DNA of 64,000 nt from Karalla daura (GCA_029224185.1 CM055197.1:17460642-17524641), one strand, 5' to 3'; shown: positions 50,124 to 61,771, numbered from the stretch's first letter. The notes: generated from the sequence alone by a model not told the origin. Numbers and translations are program-made.

Positions 50124-52323
50124 GAGTGGGGGCCTGACTGAGTGGCAGCGCAGTCAAGCAGAGCAACTCAAAATAGAAGCAGAAGCGTTCTCATGGGGAT
50201 CAAGGTGGAGACATGTCCTGTTAGGAGCTGCTGAGGCGCTCCTCTTGGATATAATGCAACCATAAAGGTGCTGTCACTGTCTCCACGTGAACCTGTACTC
50301 TCTACTCTTTTTAGCTTGTACGTCGGCTGCTGGTTTTAAGGTGAAAATGTAAACTGAAATGATAAATATCCAGTAGGCGTTGAGCAGTCTGAAACAAGCA
50401 GCATGCAGCGGTAAGTGTCCGTGAGCAGGTAAATCACACGGAATCGAAAGTAGCAAGAGGCAGTTATCAAACTAGGTCTCCGGAGTCAAGTTTCTTATGC
50501 ACTTTCAAAGTGAAATACCGACATAAAAGTAGGTCTAGGTTTTTTGACACTATACATAGTTTTCTGAGTTGCAGCATTTCAACCTCCCTTTTGGGGTGAT
50601 CACGCTTGTGTTTTTGTTTGCCTCGGCCTCAGAACCGTTTCTGTAAATATCTGGTGGTTCTGGATTTGATGCCAGCACCATGTTTTCAAACAGGATGGGA
50701 CAACAGCAACAAAAGACGCCACAACGACTGCTGTGCAGCCATGTTTTGTTGCAACATGGGCCCGAGAACGCTTTCATCCGAGTTGAGCGTTGTCTCTGTT
50801 TGTTTGCAGATGGCGGCGCTCTGTTTAGAGTCAGGTTTAACGCAGCATCGCAGCTGCTTTTAGCCATTCGTCATGTTTGATTAGGACTTAACAGCGGGCC
50901 CCGAAGGCCGAGTCTGCCTGCGTCGAAAACCCTGGTGCCTTCATACGGCCCTCCTGGCCCTGAGAGACGACTCATTATCAGTCTGCATCGGAGCAGAGCA
51001 GCAACTTTTACCGTGAAGGATCTGCCCCGAGAGCTGTGTGGCAGCGGAGGGTGTGAAGGGGATTAGTCATCAAACTCTGACTGTCCCGAACAACGCGCGC
51101 GTCTGCGACTCTCACTCTCGCTGCTGACTGCTGCCTGCATGTGGGCTGGAGTTTTCACAATGTGACAGAGTGCTGTATCTCCGAGGAGGAGCTGCTAAAT
51201 GTCACTTTGTTGTCTCACAGATGTCACGGTAATGAGGGGCAATGGATTCAATTTGTGTGAATGTTTTAATTGGTTGCCATCTGTGGCTGAGAAATATTTG
51301 AAGCAGTAAATACTGCGCTGGCGCAAACATTAAAGTTTAATTCGGTGAAGCTCCAGAGGCAATTGAAGCGATACTATAGGGTAGAAACTCAACAAAGAGG
51401 CTGGATGAAAAATTAAAATATTGAACATACAATATTCCTACTTCTGAAATTCGCCGTACAATAAATTCTGTTTCATGCCCCAGCTAGGCTCCACACAAGA
51501 ACTCTGTCTTGAGAAACTTTGAGGCTTGAAATGTAAATGGAGACAAGGCAGCTATGAAGTACTGAAATCACTGTTTCACAGTCCTGTCTGTAGCAAGACT
51601 GAAGAGCCAGATGTGGATGTGGTTTAAACACTGAAAGGACTGTGCTGAGTCAGTGATTTACTTTATTATGGTGTGTTTTTCATTTTTAATTATAAATTGA
51701 ACTTGCAAGAAAGTCCTGGAAACGAAGAGAGGATGACATGCTAATTAAGCAATACAGATTATTTCGGAGCTAGCCCTCACACAGCACAGTCCGTGTTTGG
51801 TTCCTGGTTTCTGATTGGCTTCTCGACACCAGCAGACTTTGGCTGTCCTGTAATTCTTTCACTGGCTACACACCACATTTATACATAATCAAGTTACGTG
51901 AACTGATTGTATTCCATTACACTTTCATGTCCACGTCCATTCAAAATAATCGTCAGTGTCATTTCCCAAGTGGGACAGATAGTGGATACTGCAGCCAACT
52001 ACAGCACGGGCTCTAGTTGCTTCCCTTCAGTGGTGGTTTGGTTTGGTAGAGGCATATTTTAACAACAGCAAACTCCTTTTTTTTTCAATATTCACAGAAG
52101 AAACATGTGGCCGCATATGAGGCCCATCCTGCAGACAGTATCATCACCCATCAAGTGCACGGTCCCCGTGACTCATATGAAGTTCAACACACTCAGTTAT
52201 TTCTGGCCTCATTTAAACCACACGTGCAACATCATCTCCGTGCGTGGAGCGCGAGGCCGGTGTATGTTCAGGCCAGGAATAACAACCGTGAATCGCTGGA
52301 AGGTGTGTGCTTTGTTGGGGAGT

Positions 52324-52414
<91 letters not shown>

Positions 52415-52781
52415 AAAATAAAACACAACAAAAGAACCCTTGTAAATCCCAGGGCTCAGCAGAAAACCTGGGCCTGATTTTTGCGTTTTACAGTTCACAG
52501 AGAAATCCAGTGTCATGTCATTATGGCGGCGCACTATGTAAACACTGCACAGCGTCAGGGAAACGATTTTTTTTTTCAGCTCAACATGAAAAACGGGGCC
52601 AGAATATGCTGCTGAATTCAAAACGAGCCACAAATGTTTGCGCAAGTAAGTGCACAATCAGCTCCCGAAAATGCTTGTGATTAAGTGTCTCACCGACAGA
52701 GGCAGCCTGTTCTGCTTAGCATGCCGCAACGGCACATAAATCCAAAACGCACAAGAACACTCGGTAATTAGTGTCTGTATC

Positions 52782-52827
<46 letters not shown>

Positions 52828-55800
52828 GCGTCGAGGCCACTTAATCACACCGATAAAAGACGAGTGTGTGTGCGCCGAGCATGGCGGATGACGGCGGAAA
52901 CATCTGGGGTTATTTTTATCCAGCGCGGCGGTTCATTTGATTTACGTGCCGGGTGTACGAATGGATTTTGAAAGTGTCAAGTTGCGTTTGCGCCCACGGC
53001 AAACGCGCGCGCGCTCTCGCTCGCGCTCGCGCCCGTGAGCCAGACGTGTCGGACGGAGGATCGTCTGCGGCTGCGCGAGGAGCGGAGCCCACACCTCCGA
53101 GGCGGGAGAGAGCGCGGGCCGCCGAGCTCGCGCCTCTTGATTGCGGGTGTCCTCCGGCGAAGCCTTCAGAACCAGCCCCGAGCGGCTGCGGCTCCGGCTC
53201 CGGCTCCAGCCTTTTCACCGAGCCGAGCCGCGTTCACCGCTCGGGGGTCAACAACCTCATCCCACACTCAAGTTCCTGCATCAGTAAGCTCATCTGCAGC
53301 GGGCTACGGTTCAAATAATTAAGTCCGTGTAATACAATCATTAATTTCTCCCATGGTAGCTGGAACTTGCCCGGTATCCAATATCATCTAATTCGTCCTC
53401 CCCCACAGCCTCATCCGTTATTTTCTCTCCGATGGCACATATTCAAAGAAAGTTACTCCCTGTTTACCTCTGTGGGAGGCACTGCTCTTGCTATTTTCGC
53501 CGATGCAATTTCAATTTAATCACAGAGCAGAAGACACAAGCCACGTGCCACCTCGAGGGAGAACTTCGGACGGGCCCCACTGGAACTACAGTGTGTGGGC
53601 TCAGTGTGTGTGTGTGTGTATGTGTGCACGCTGAAATCTGGCCAGTGAAGGAGCAAACACAGAAGAGTGGAGAAGGCGCCTACTGCACGTTTTAGAACAA
53701 GAAATGTGTTAAGTCTGAAACCTGCTGGAAGTAACCAAAGTAGGACACCGAGGACAGAGAACGGCACCATTTACATTTACACATCATTTGAATGCTTTTA
53801 AATGATCGATCTGCCTTTCGCAGAGAATGAATGTCTTAGATGTGATAGAGATTTGTGGTTTCTGCAGTACTTGTGAAAGAAGCAAATGAAATATTATGGA
53901 TAAAAGTGCCGGAAAACCTTGTGAACGAGGAGTTGTGAGGGATGTAATCTGGATTTAAGTAGGTTATCAATTTTATTAGGGGTGATAAAACCAAAAGCAC
54001 CGTCACGAAGAGTGAAAGATTAAACGCTAAACGCTCACAATTCTGTTCTCACAGATATTCAGTCTGTTAGATGTGACGAGATGAATTAATAAACAAATTT
54101 TGAATAAAGTATTGATTGAAAAATGTTCTTGTGAGTTATGACTTGTTTTCAGCAAAATATTGAACATCTTACATCTCCTAAAATATAATCAAAGCTCATG
54201 CTAGAATATCTCACGTGTCCTGAACTCCTAAACGCCAGGTTCGTTCTTTTTTTTCGTTTTGTTTTTTGAGTGAGCGATTACAACGATATCTCTCCAGGCT
54301 GGATTTTAATCACATCAAACACTGCCCACAGCCTCCGAACGTAATGAAGAAAACTCGGAGTACATTGTGTTGCGCCACTGTTTACTTTCTAATTACAGTC
54401 CACCCAAATCACATAAATCATGCCTGCATCCAGTCTAGATCACTCTCAAAGGGGGGCGCTATCTGAAGGAGTTCCAGGCACAAAAGCAATCAGCAGAGCT
54501 CCGCCGAGATGTGTCCATATTTAACCAGCATGCGCGCGCACACACACACACACACACACACATGCGCACACAAGGCGTTATGCAACAAGAATTTAGTCTC
54601 CATTGCATTTAATCCCCTGTAGCAACTTAATCCCGGGGCTAAGCAAACTCTCCTGCTCAAGCCTCCCTGCTGCTCTGGGAACACAGAGGAAAGGAGGAAG
54701 AGGACAAGTTAGGGAGAGGAGATAAGGGGAAAATGTTGCATGAGCATGAGAAGGCAGATTTGGCAGTGCAGCGAGAAAGGCAGATTAGAGTAGGTGATGA
54801 GAGGCGGAACCGAGAAAATATGACTCACGGGCCGCAAAGCGGGGACTGCCGAGCGTCGCGCTGTCAAACACGCATTTTACATGTCAGCGACGAGGGGTTT
54901 GAATGGTCAATCACGGCTACCCGCGACTGCAGGTGTCACCAACGGCACATGAACGCTCTGCTCAAGTCTGGCTCAGAGCTGCTTTTGCTTTGCATGTGTT
55001 ATACATACAACATATAATGACAACATATCTGCTGCTACAGATTTATCTGCCCGACAAGTGAAAATAGAGACATCGATCTGTCCCCTGTATGTTAACCCAA
55101 TATCTAGGGGGTATTTTAAAGTGTCCAATCAACCTACAGTAAACGAGGGAAAACCAAATAGACATGGGGAGAACACGCAAACTCCACACAGAAAGGCCCT
55201 CTGTCCAAAGCCGGGACCTTCTCGCTGCGAGGCAACAGCGGCAACCGCTGGGTCACAGTGTCGCCCATTTGTAACACTGTACATAGCACACTATTACCAC
55301 TCCAACAGCTGTGACTGGCTGTGCTGCAGAACGACTATTTTTACCGCTAATATATTTCGCTGATGATACTGTCTTTCACAACATTTTGAATGCTGCCCCT
55401 CGTCCATTGGCGGCAGAGTGTTTCTAATTTTACATCTTCTCGTGTAAAAGAGCTGAACAGCTTCACCCCCAGTCGTAGTCCGCGTACGAGTGCAGCCGAC
55501 GCTAGACTAAAGCGGATATTAAGACATTAAATGTGCCACGAAACTGACTAACAGCTGGTCGGCTCGGGGGATCGAGGGAGGAGGGTGAGGTGCAAATGGC
55601 TGGGGGGGAAGAAAGACGAGAAAAAATTGAGAGCGATAAAGGCGGAGATTTGTTGCCAGCGTTTTGCAACATCTTCTCTCACGAGCCCATGTTGTGTCAG
55701 CTATGTTTTCATACATTACAACTTCTGAAAAAGCAGTGAAATTCTTTGAGGGAGAGAGAGAGAGAGACGCTGGGAGAGCCAGAAATTCACTGTATGGTCT

Positions 55801-56680
55801 CCATTAACCCGGTTTTACAGCTAGAAATTACGCTGCAGCCGCTGTGAGATCATTTATATGTGGTAGCCATCAAGTGGTACTAAAAAGTAATGATCTTCAG
55901 ACGGCTCGCATCGCTCCCAAACTGTTGGGTGCCTGGCAACTGAGCAGGACATTGCATAAGTGCCAGAGGAATTCCTCCTGACTAAGCACGGCTTAGTCTT
56001 CGTCTTGCTTTTTTCCCCCCAGGAGGATCCCCGAACTCCTCGCTTCCACAGGGGACAGCTACGATATGACGGCCCACAAGTTGACACATGCACCGCTAGC
56101 ATGTTACCAACAGCACCGTGGAAGCGCGGTCTCTATTTGGATTCGTTTTTACGTGCAAAATGCAGCATTTCTCAGTCATTCCTCGAAGGAATAAATCACA
56201 TAAAAGTGCAACCTGACATCCTTGGACTTTTCGGGACTGATAATAAAAGAGTGAATCTCTCGCCGACCTTTGATATTCGATGCAAGGAATTGGATATTTC
56301 AGTGTTGTTTGGGGTGTTTTTCGGCATTAATGTTTAATGTTTTAGGGCACCGTTGGGTCAAATCACAAGCTCTCAGTGCTCTCTCTAAAGGAAATGGTTG
56401 CTCAAGTCATCTAGTCACATTTCTAGCACCGCAATGCATCCAAACAGTGTTTATGCAATCGTTTCAACTGGAAATTCTCCCATAAAAGCTGCATTGGTTA
56501 ATTTCATTCACAGCTAAGAGGCAGCGGTCTGCAGTTGTGCTGTGCTCATGTGAGCTTCCTACCTGACATTGTCATGGCGCTGGATGTAGATTTTGTGAAA
56601 GATCCTTTCTGGGGGCTTCAGGAAATCCTCTTTCATCTCCATAGCTACGTTCCTGGGCAACAGACTCATTAGCAGGCGCT

Positions 56681-56753
<73 letters not shown>

Positions 56754-59493
56754 GCATGTGTGCAAAGGAGAGGGAGAAAAGACAAAGTAAGTTTAAATAT
56801 ACATTTATACAAAGTTATCATAGGGCAAAGTGTTAGCCGCGATAAGAAATGTGCCAGACATAAAGGCATGAAATCTAACAGAAATGAATTATGTGTGGAA
56901 ATGAGTCATGGCGCAGGAGGGGGGGGGTGGCAGTGGGGCTGGTGGTGGTGGTAGGGGGGTCCATGGGCGGGGCATCGCAGGCACACTTCTAAATTCACCA
57001 GTAGCCCGAGCTGAGCCCAGGTGAGCCTGTACCTGCTTCTCATTCTCGTCCTCCATGCGGAGCCTCTCCTCGATGCAGTTGCGAGCCTGCAGGAAGGCCT
57101 TCCTCTGGGCGCGCTCGGTCAGGATGCGCACAAACAGCCCTGACAGGTTGACACTGGTGAACAGCACCGTGTTGGCAACCAACTGCAAACGGAGAAGAAG
57201 ACAAATGCATTGTTCACTTTTCTTTGGTTCAAGACCCATTAGCAGGTGCTGTAAGTCTACTGGTGATCTGTGTGAGCCTCCATGTGTTGACATTAAGTCA
57301 CTTCAGAAACAAGTGCACAATGGCAGCTGATGAAAACGGAGTTCGTTGTTTCATGTTCATACAGTAAATAATCAAATTTCAAACATTTCATTTGACCGAT
57401 GTGTTTGCATGGCAGCTGCAAAGTAATATTGTGAAAATAATTTTGAATATTGTGACTTTTGCAGCTGAACAATTCGACAAGACCTTTGCAAAAAAAAAGA
57501 GTGCCATATTTTACTTTTTCCTCTAGCAATGTGAAATGAATGTGAACATCACCCCTCCTGCATCTTGAGAGATGGGGATGAGGGTAGCAGGAGCCAAATA
57601 TTTCTCTATTTCGGGGTCTGTGACATTAAAACATTTGAGGGTCTGTGCTCAGGTCCATCCATCACAGCAGATGCGCAGCAGCATGACTGCTGCAACCTTG
57701 TGCAGGACACAAAATAAAAGAGCTTTTTTTTTTTCTTGCTCGTCTGAGGTTGGCTGCCTGTGACTTTGTACACAAACCAAACAAGGTCTTATATTCACCT
57801 CTGGAATATACACTAGCAAGCTGTCACCCTGGGCAGTGGCTATATATTTGTAAGAATAAGGGAATTCATTTGCTGCGCATCTCGGGGTCGTTCATCATGA
57901 CTGTTTGCCACAGCTGGAGTCAATGAGAGCGTATTTGACCTCAAGAGAAGCTGCTACAAATTACATTCACTTGTTAAAAAAGGGAAAAGAAATACGATTT
58001 AACGTCACCTGCCAGTGTGTGAGCACTGTGTGTCTGCGAGCGCACAAACACTCTGTCAGAGTTTGATTAGGATATACACACAACTTCTCAGGTTTGACAA
58101 ACTTCCCCAGCAGCAGACAGGCATGTTTCCCAACCTGATGAATAATGGATCACCTTGAGACGACTGTATTTGGCAGCAGCAGTCCATCTTGGTGCTCAGC
58201 AGCGGTGCTGGCCGACGTTGGCGTGTGTTCAGACTGCGCTCGACTCACTTCACGGCCTCAAGGAAGTAAATATGGACGAGTTGAGACACTCCTAACCTGC
58301 CTGTTGCCCCCCCCTGAGATGGAGATCAGTCTTCTCATAACAGTGCACCGTCCATGAACAGCTAGCAGTGCACAGCTTTCTGTGGTCTGCACAGCCACGG
58401 AATCACACCCGGGCGATAAGGCACTTGTTTCGTCTCCTGTCGCACATACGTGCACCTCGCATACTGTCACTGTCTCGTGAGTCCGGTTGTGGTGCAGGAG
58501 GAACGCATCTCACTGTACCAACCTACTGTCCGCGGTCACAAGGACTTTAAAAGCCACTTGAACTTTTAGCAAGGAAAATATCTGTGTGTGTCGAGGTGCC
58601 TGGAGCACTACAATATCGCCAGCACTGCAAACGGCGTTGTTGTAAAACGGACTGTGAAATAAAAGACATTGTTTCGAGCAGTTATTATGTTTCTGTACAG
58701 AGTGAGATTGTTCGCTGTTGTCATTTACCGCCGATAAAACGTGACTGTGAAGAGGACAGACTGTATTCTCATGCTGGAGATTACACGACAACGGGACTGT
58801 CGACAGCTGAGGAGCAGGCAGCTAGAAATAACCCATTTTTCGAGCTACATTCTCCGCAGCACCTGCTTCGGTAATAAGATATTTCAGGTACGCGGAGCCA
58901 TGAGAGCAGACAGTGCAGTCGGCTGAGTGCCTGGGACCTTGGTGGGTGGTTGGTGCGAGCCCGGGCTGCGCAGGGTCATGCCGCACGGCTCATCTCTAAG
59001 CTTAATGGATTAGCTATCTCTGGTAGTCCAGCTAACACTGTCCTTCACATGGCTACGCAGGTATCTCATAGCCTACATACGGGGGAAAACAATCTCCTCT
59101 GCAAGCACGCCGCCAGTCAGCCGCAGGCGTGATGAACTGATCACGCCTCGGTTTTTTCCTGTCCCCGGGAAACGCGCGGTCTTCAGGTCTGATGCCGCAC
59201 AGACGCAAAAATGTTCCATTACCCCCAGAGGGTTCGACTGATGTGACATATCTCTTCCCTGCTCACACACCTGATGACAGTCAGAAATCTGAGTGTGCGT
59301 GTTTGTGCCTGTGAGAGACAGACTGTGTGTGTGCCTGTGTGTGTGTGTGCGTGTATGTGTATTTCAATTGTAACAGAAAAAGGTGCAAAGATATAAATAT
59401 ATAGAGAGCGGTGAACCAATTTCTATTTCAGTTTAAGAAATGGCATGCATGACTTTGCCCTCTTTTTCATGGCTAAAGCATATAGTGTGGTGA

Positions 59494-59539
<46 letters not shown>

Positions 59540-59690
59540 CCCTGTGTTTGTCCTACTTCTGGTGCTGGCAGGATGTCACTCTGGTTCTTCATTCCCAGCC
59601 AGCTCCTTTGGGACTGAATCATATCCCCAGAGAAACAGCCATGAGCATATACAGACTGCTCATTTCATTTCTGTTTGTTTTTGTCTGCAG

Positions 59691-59757
<67 letters not shown>

Positions 59758-61771
59758 TCCACCCGCTACACACCCACCGCTGCCCCTACCTCAGAAAATA
59801 CATACAACCACTCACAGGTGTGATTTGTTTTTTTTCTTTTTTGGTTTAGACGGAGAGACAGGACACCATCCTATCAAGACACCATCATCATCACTTCCTC
59901 ACACATATGTGTGTGTGAATCTGAACAAAGAAAGAATGTGCTATAAAATACAACCAGAGACAAAAACTGCCCCCATCTTCCAAGTAGTTTGTGTATACCT
60001 GCGTCCGTTCAGGTAAAGAGTAAAATAAAGACATGACTGCAGTTGGCTCTTCCCCACGATATCTGATTCCTCCTCTGATTCTGGCTCAAACATAAAAGGC
60101 TAAAAGTGTGCAGGCTCCATAGTTGGTTCACACCAGAGCTACCATCTAGTTAAGGACAGCCAATCAACATAAAGACTAAATGTGGTTGCCAGATAGACAG
60201 GAAAGAGCGCCAGGTCTGTGATGAAACAAACGTGAGGCATTTCTGATGACACAGACATTCCATAGCTTCTACGTAAAGACCAAACAGAAAGCAACCATTC
60301 TGGGTCCATCTTTCAATTCCTCTTCATGACACCAGCTTGACAGTGTTTGTAACAAAACAGGGGGAAAGATGCAGAATTACACTTCCGTCCAATTGGATCA
60401 CAGCCTGAGCAAATCCCATCAAGCATAACCCCGGGGAGCTGTCCTTGGTGCTGAACTGAACTCCAAATAATGTCTCGCACCCGACGGGTCCACGTTACAT
60501 CTCAGGATACTGTGCGTGCGTGCATATGAACCTTCAATGACAATCATTTAAAACTGACTGGTAACCCTCCTATTGTGTTCCAGTCAAATCTCAACAGAGT
60601 GCTCTCACTGTTTTCTCCCAATTTCAGTGCTGCGTGTGATATTTTTGGTTTCAGTCCATGTTAAACGTTGAAAGCAGAGTATGCTGTGATAGCATGGTTT
60701 GATATATACAGTATAAATAATATATAAATATCAATTCAGATATTTAATTAAATGTGAGCATTATATTGATATTGTTTTTATACTTTTTTATTATTTATCA
60801 CTGTCAGACAATAACATCGATCAGTGAGTATTACTTGATAGACAGTATTGTATGCCTGTAAGCTTTGAGTATGTGCAATGGTCAAAACAACATTTAAGTA
60901 ATGTGTTTTCTAAACAAATTACTTTTCTGACCTTAAGTCATTGAGGCCTATAGATAGATAGACGGATGAGATACTTAACATTGGGGAGGTTTTAATTTGG
61001 AAATGGCACTTCCAGGTAACATTAAGGGATCAATGCAAGTGCAAAGAAATGCCATAAATACCATGTGAAAGTTGCAAGTTACAATAGTCACAACTCTAAT
61101 CGATCGGAATCGTTCCGTCTTTTTCCGACCGAGCAACACAACCGGGACGTGTGCGGACGTACCGTTCTCCAGAGCTTCTGCGTCTTCACCGTGACTGAAG
61201 TGGCAGTGACAATCAGGTGCGAGATGGACACCATGATGCCCAGCAGCACGGCCAGCAGCGTCCTGACGGGCAGCAGGGCATAGGCCACGAAGGTGACCAG
61301 GATGAGCTGCCACATGCCCTGCTCCGGGGAGCTGGGGGGCTCTATGCCCATGGCCCCCAGGGAGAAGGGGCAGCAGAGGAAGGAGAAGGTGAAGCCGAAG
61401 AGCAGCGTCAGGTTGACGATCTGCTGCAGCTGAGTCACCTGCAGGTACTTGACATTAGTTACGATGAAGAGGGACACGAAGATGATGCAGTGCACCGGAT
61501 GGGACCCCTTGGTGATGGTGAGGCTGGGGCCGGACAGCAGCTCCACCACGGCCAGCGTGGAGGACATGAAGATGAGCACGGCCAGGGCTTTGAGGGTGGA
61601 CGTCTGCTCCAGCTTCAGGTTGTAGTTCTGGAAGAGAGACTCCAGCTCCTTGCAGTCGAACTCGTCCTCGCACACGATGGTGGTCAGGGGGACGCCCGGT
61701 GGACAGTGACTTCTCTTCCGCCTGGTTTTGACTTTCTGAAACGGTATTTCCTCCATGTCAGGGCCATTCAT
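30047..61771 (-). CDS. adcy1: adenylyl cyclase type 1 (Ca2+/calmodulin-stimulated)
   Basis: A plasma-membrane enzyme converting ATP to cAMP, activated by calmodulin and prominent in neurons (family knowledge). Twenty minus-strand exons: 61771-61163, 57182-57033, 56681-56563, 49736-49625, 41510-41383, 40384-40226, 40075-39934, 38572-38417, 35536-35339, 35239-35142, 35005-34921, 34524-34435, 34140-33878, 33067-32941, 32321-32205, 32034-31888, 31796-31698, 31580-31466, 31366-31242, 30466-30047. They total 3,459 nt, or 1,152 aa (human 1,119, also 20 exons). All phases agree. Order: cytosolic N-terminus, six TM segments, C1a, C1b with calmodulin site, six TM segments, C2, tail. An in-frame TGA precedes the ATG; Met6 has the better Kozak context. 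The calmodulin-site match and the first exon make ADCY1, not ADCY8 or ADCY3, secure. The a or b teleost copy is undecided. Confidence 0.95.
30356..32321 (-). CDS. adcy1: adcy1 C2 catalytic domain exons
   Basis: Exons 32321-32205, 32034-31888, 31796-31698, 31580-31466 and 31366-31242, plus the start of 30466-30047. Readings include LPAHVAQHFL, QVGVLFASIPNFNDFY, KIKTIGSTYMAAVGL, INVGPVVAGVIGARRPQYD and NTVNVASRMDSTG. The catalytic Asn998 and Arg1002 of the NVASR motif are present. The ATP-purine lysine (KTIGS) and aspartate (QYDIWG) also appear. C2 lacks metal aspartates, as is normal. Confidence 0.93.
32941..35239 (-). CDS. adcy1: adcy1 second membrane cassette exons
   Basis: Exons 35239-35142, 35005-34921, 34524-34435, 34140-33878 and 33067-32941. 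Hydrophobic segments include AVVLSLILAALFGLVYLL, TVVLVLLVFCICFLVAC, LCLLIVLLIYAVAQACV, YAFLSCVVGTLTLALFL, MALMLLLGVLYVTVLEL and PILSLLLFVSALALH. An extracellular loop has candidate N-glycosylation sites NSS and NHT, as expected for mammalian cyclases. The last exon's start is inferred from a CTTCCACAG acceptor in phase 2. Confidence 0.9.
35339..35536 (-). CDS. adcy1: adcy1 exon 9: rest of C1b
   Basis: 66 residues (526-591): RRAMRTAPQKLRNR, a less conserved middle part, then RVNRYIGRLIEARQTE and ADLNFLTLMYK...EREQR. Phase 0 at both ends. This cytosolic linker leads into the second membrane cassette. Confidence 0.9.
37170..37227 (+). repeat. imperfect (CA)n microsatellite
   Basis: CA repeats interrupted by TACA units in adcy1 intron 8. 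Confidence 0.85.
37791..37905 (+). repeat. degenerate interspersed repeat (teleost TAGGGC-GCAGCTGACGATTATTTTCAT type)
   Basis: TAGGGCCGCAGCTGACGATTATTTTCATGACC followed by TCGATTAATCATTCGAT and ATAAAAATGTCAGAAAATGG (with gaps) matches a widespread fish non-autonomous DNA-transposon-like repeat that I recall. Its family name needs a repeat-library search. Confidence 0.5.
38417..38572 (-). CDS. adcy1: adcy1 C1b calmodulin-binding exon
   Basis: 52 residues starting IFPGLILSD. The segment at residues 483-510 begins IKPAKKMKFKTV and ends HCRKMFKA. This is the calmodulin-binding peptide characteristic of type 1 cyclase, with a single K/R change that I can see relative to the mammalian form. Basic residues alternate with hydrophobic ones as expected. 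It explains calcium stimulation and is the strongest evidence for the ADCY1 name. Confidence 0.95.
39216..39319 (+). repeat. (GGAGA)n pentanucleotide array
   Basis: About 90-100 bp of nearly perfect AGGAG/GGAGA units in the adcy1 intron between exons 40075-39934 and 38572-38417. One strand is all purine, and the repeat is mirror symmetric. Confidence 0.96.
39597..39641 (+). repeat. (AT)n microsatellite
   Basis: An AT run of about 44 bp in an adcy1 intron. Confidence 0.93.
39934..56681 (-). CDS. adcy1: adcy1 C1a catalytic domain exons
   Basis: Exons 56681-56563, 49736-49625, 41510-41383, 40384-40226 and 40075-39934. Readings include ERLLMSLLPRNVAMEMKEDF, SILFADIVGFTSL, KILGDCYYCVSG, MRVGLHTGRVLCGVLGLRKWQYDVWSNDVTLAN and IETFFIVPSHRRK. 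The two metal-binding aspartates (Asp298 in FADIVGF, Asp342 in LGDCYYC) are present. Two introns are large (6.8 and 8.1 kb). The first exon's acceptor is the end of a CA array. Confidence 0.93.
43161..43255 (+). repeat. degenerate interspersed-repeat fragment
   Basis: ACACCCTGGACAGGTCTCGA followed by GTCCAGTGCAGGACACA resembles the 5' part of the copy at 14,590. Confidence 0.4.
46435..46655 (-). mobile_element. Penelope-like retroelement fragment (reverse transcriptase part)
   Basis: The minus strand reads LDVLLGLCPIDEGGRLKIEI, then YRKPTHSDQ, then DSHHPQEHKLGVIISLHRRAENLPTTAE, a stop, and DERRKHLRE. The YRKPTHTDQYL...HHPxxHK...L..RAE pattern is typical of Penelope-like reverse transcriptases (recalled family). 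A stop and an apparent frame break show it is a dead fragment of roughly 75 codons. No endonuclease domain or terminal repeats were seen. It lies in adcy1 intron 4 in the same orientation as the gene. Confidence 0.65.
47930..48012 (+). repeat. (GGAGA)n pentanucleotide array
   Basis: About 80 bp of AGGAG/GGAGA units in adcy1 intron 4, the same motif and orientation as the array at 39,216. Confidence 0.96.
50056..50126 (+). repeat. (GA)n microsatellite
   Basis: A GA run of about 70 bp with two small interruptions, adcy1 intron 3. Confidence 0.95.
52326..52410 (+). repeat. (TA)n microsatellite
   Basis: An uninterrupted TA run of about 85 bp in adcy1 intron 3. Apparent I-Y reading frames on both strands come from it. 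Confidence 0.97.
52783..52827 (+). repeat. (TG)n microsatellite
   Basis: A TG run of about 44 bp in adcy1 intron 3. Confidence 0.95.
55118..55268 (+). repeat. degenerate interspersed repeat, 3' type fragment
   Basis: Contains AGTGTCCAATCAACCTACAG, GGGGAGAACACGCAAACTCC, ACACAGAAAGGCC and GACCTTCTCGCTGCGAGGCA, with TCGCCC at the end. This is the familiar distal half of the same fish repeat family as the copy at 14,590. Confidence 0.6.
56683..56748 (+). repeat. (TG)n array abutting adcy1 exon 3 acceptor
   Basis: 33 TG units (CA on the adcy1 strand) run directly into the acceptor AG of exon 56681-56563. Confidence 0.97.
57033..57182 (-). CDS. adcy1: adcy1 exon 2: end of TM1 cassette and linker helix
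   Basis: Residues 204-253: LVANTVLFTSVNLSGLF, then the conserved cytosolic helix RILTERAQRKAFLQARNCIEERL...DENEKQ leading into C1a. The acceptor is TTTGCAG and the donor GTACAG; it enters and leaves in phase 0. Confidence 0.94.
59489..59535 (+). repeat. (TG)n microsatellite
   Basis: A TG run of about 46 bp in adcy1 intron 1. Confidence 0.95.
59693..59753 (+). repeat. (TG)n microsatellite
   Basis: A TG run of about 60 bp in adcy1 intron 1, ending in GCGCG. Confidence 0.95.
61163..61771 (-). CDS. adcy1: adcy1 exon 1: N-terminus and first membrane cassette
   Basis: 203 residues. A basic/acidic cytosolic leader (residues 1-55, KTRRKRSHC) contains the ADCY1-like ELESLFQNYNLKLEQ. Hydrophobic segments start at LKALAVLIFM, followed by GSHPVHCIIFVSLFIVTNV, QQIVNLTLLFGFTFSFLCC and WQLILVTFVAYALLP, ending KLWRT before GTACGT. 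The exon is GC-rich, which produces a long spurious reading frame on the opposite strand. Confidence 0.94.

Larger units (their letters stand above)
49737..56562 (-). other. adcy1: adcy1 intron 3
   Basis: A 6.8-kb intron containing a GA array (50,056-50,126), a TA array (52,326-52,410), a TG array (52,783-52,827), an unexplained CpG-rich block (52,985-53,245) and an interspersed-repeat fragment (55,118-55,268). No supported gene. Confidence 0.7.
57183..61162 (-). other. adcy1: adcy1 intron 1
   Basis: A 3.98-kb intron (GTACGT...TTTGCAG). It holds two TG microsatellites (59,489-59,535; 59,693-59,753) and no convincing exon. Confidence 0.8.
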
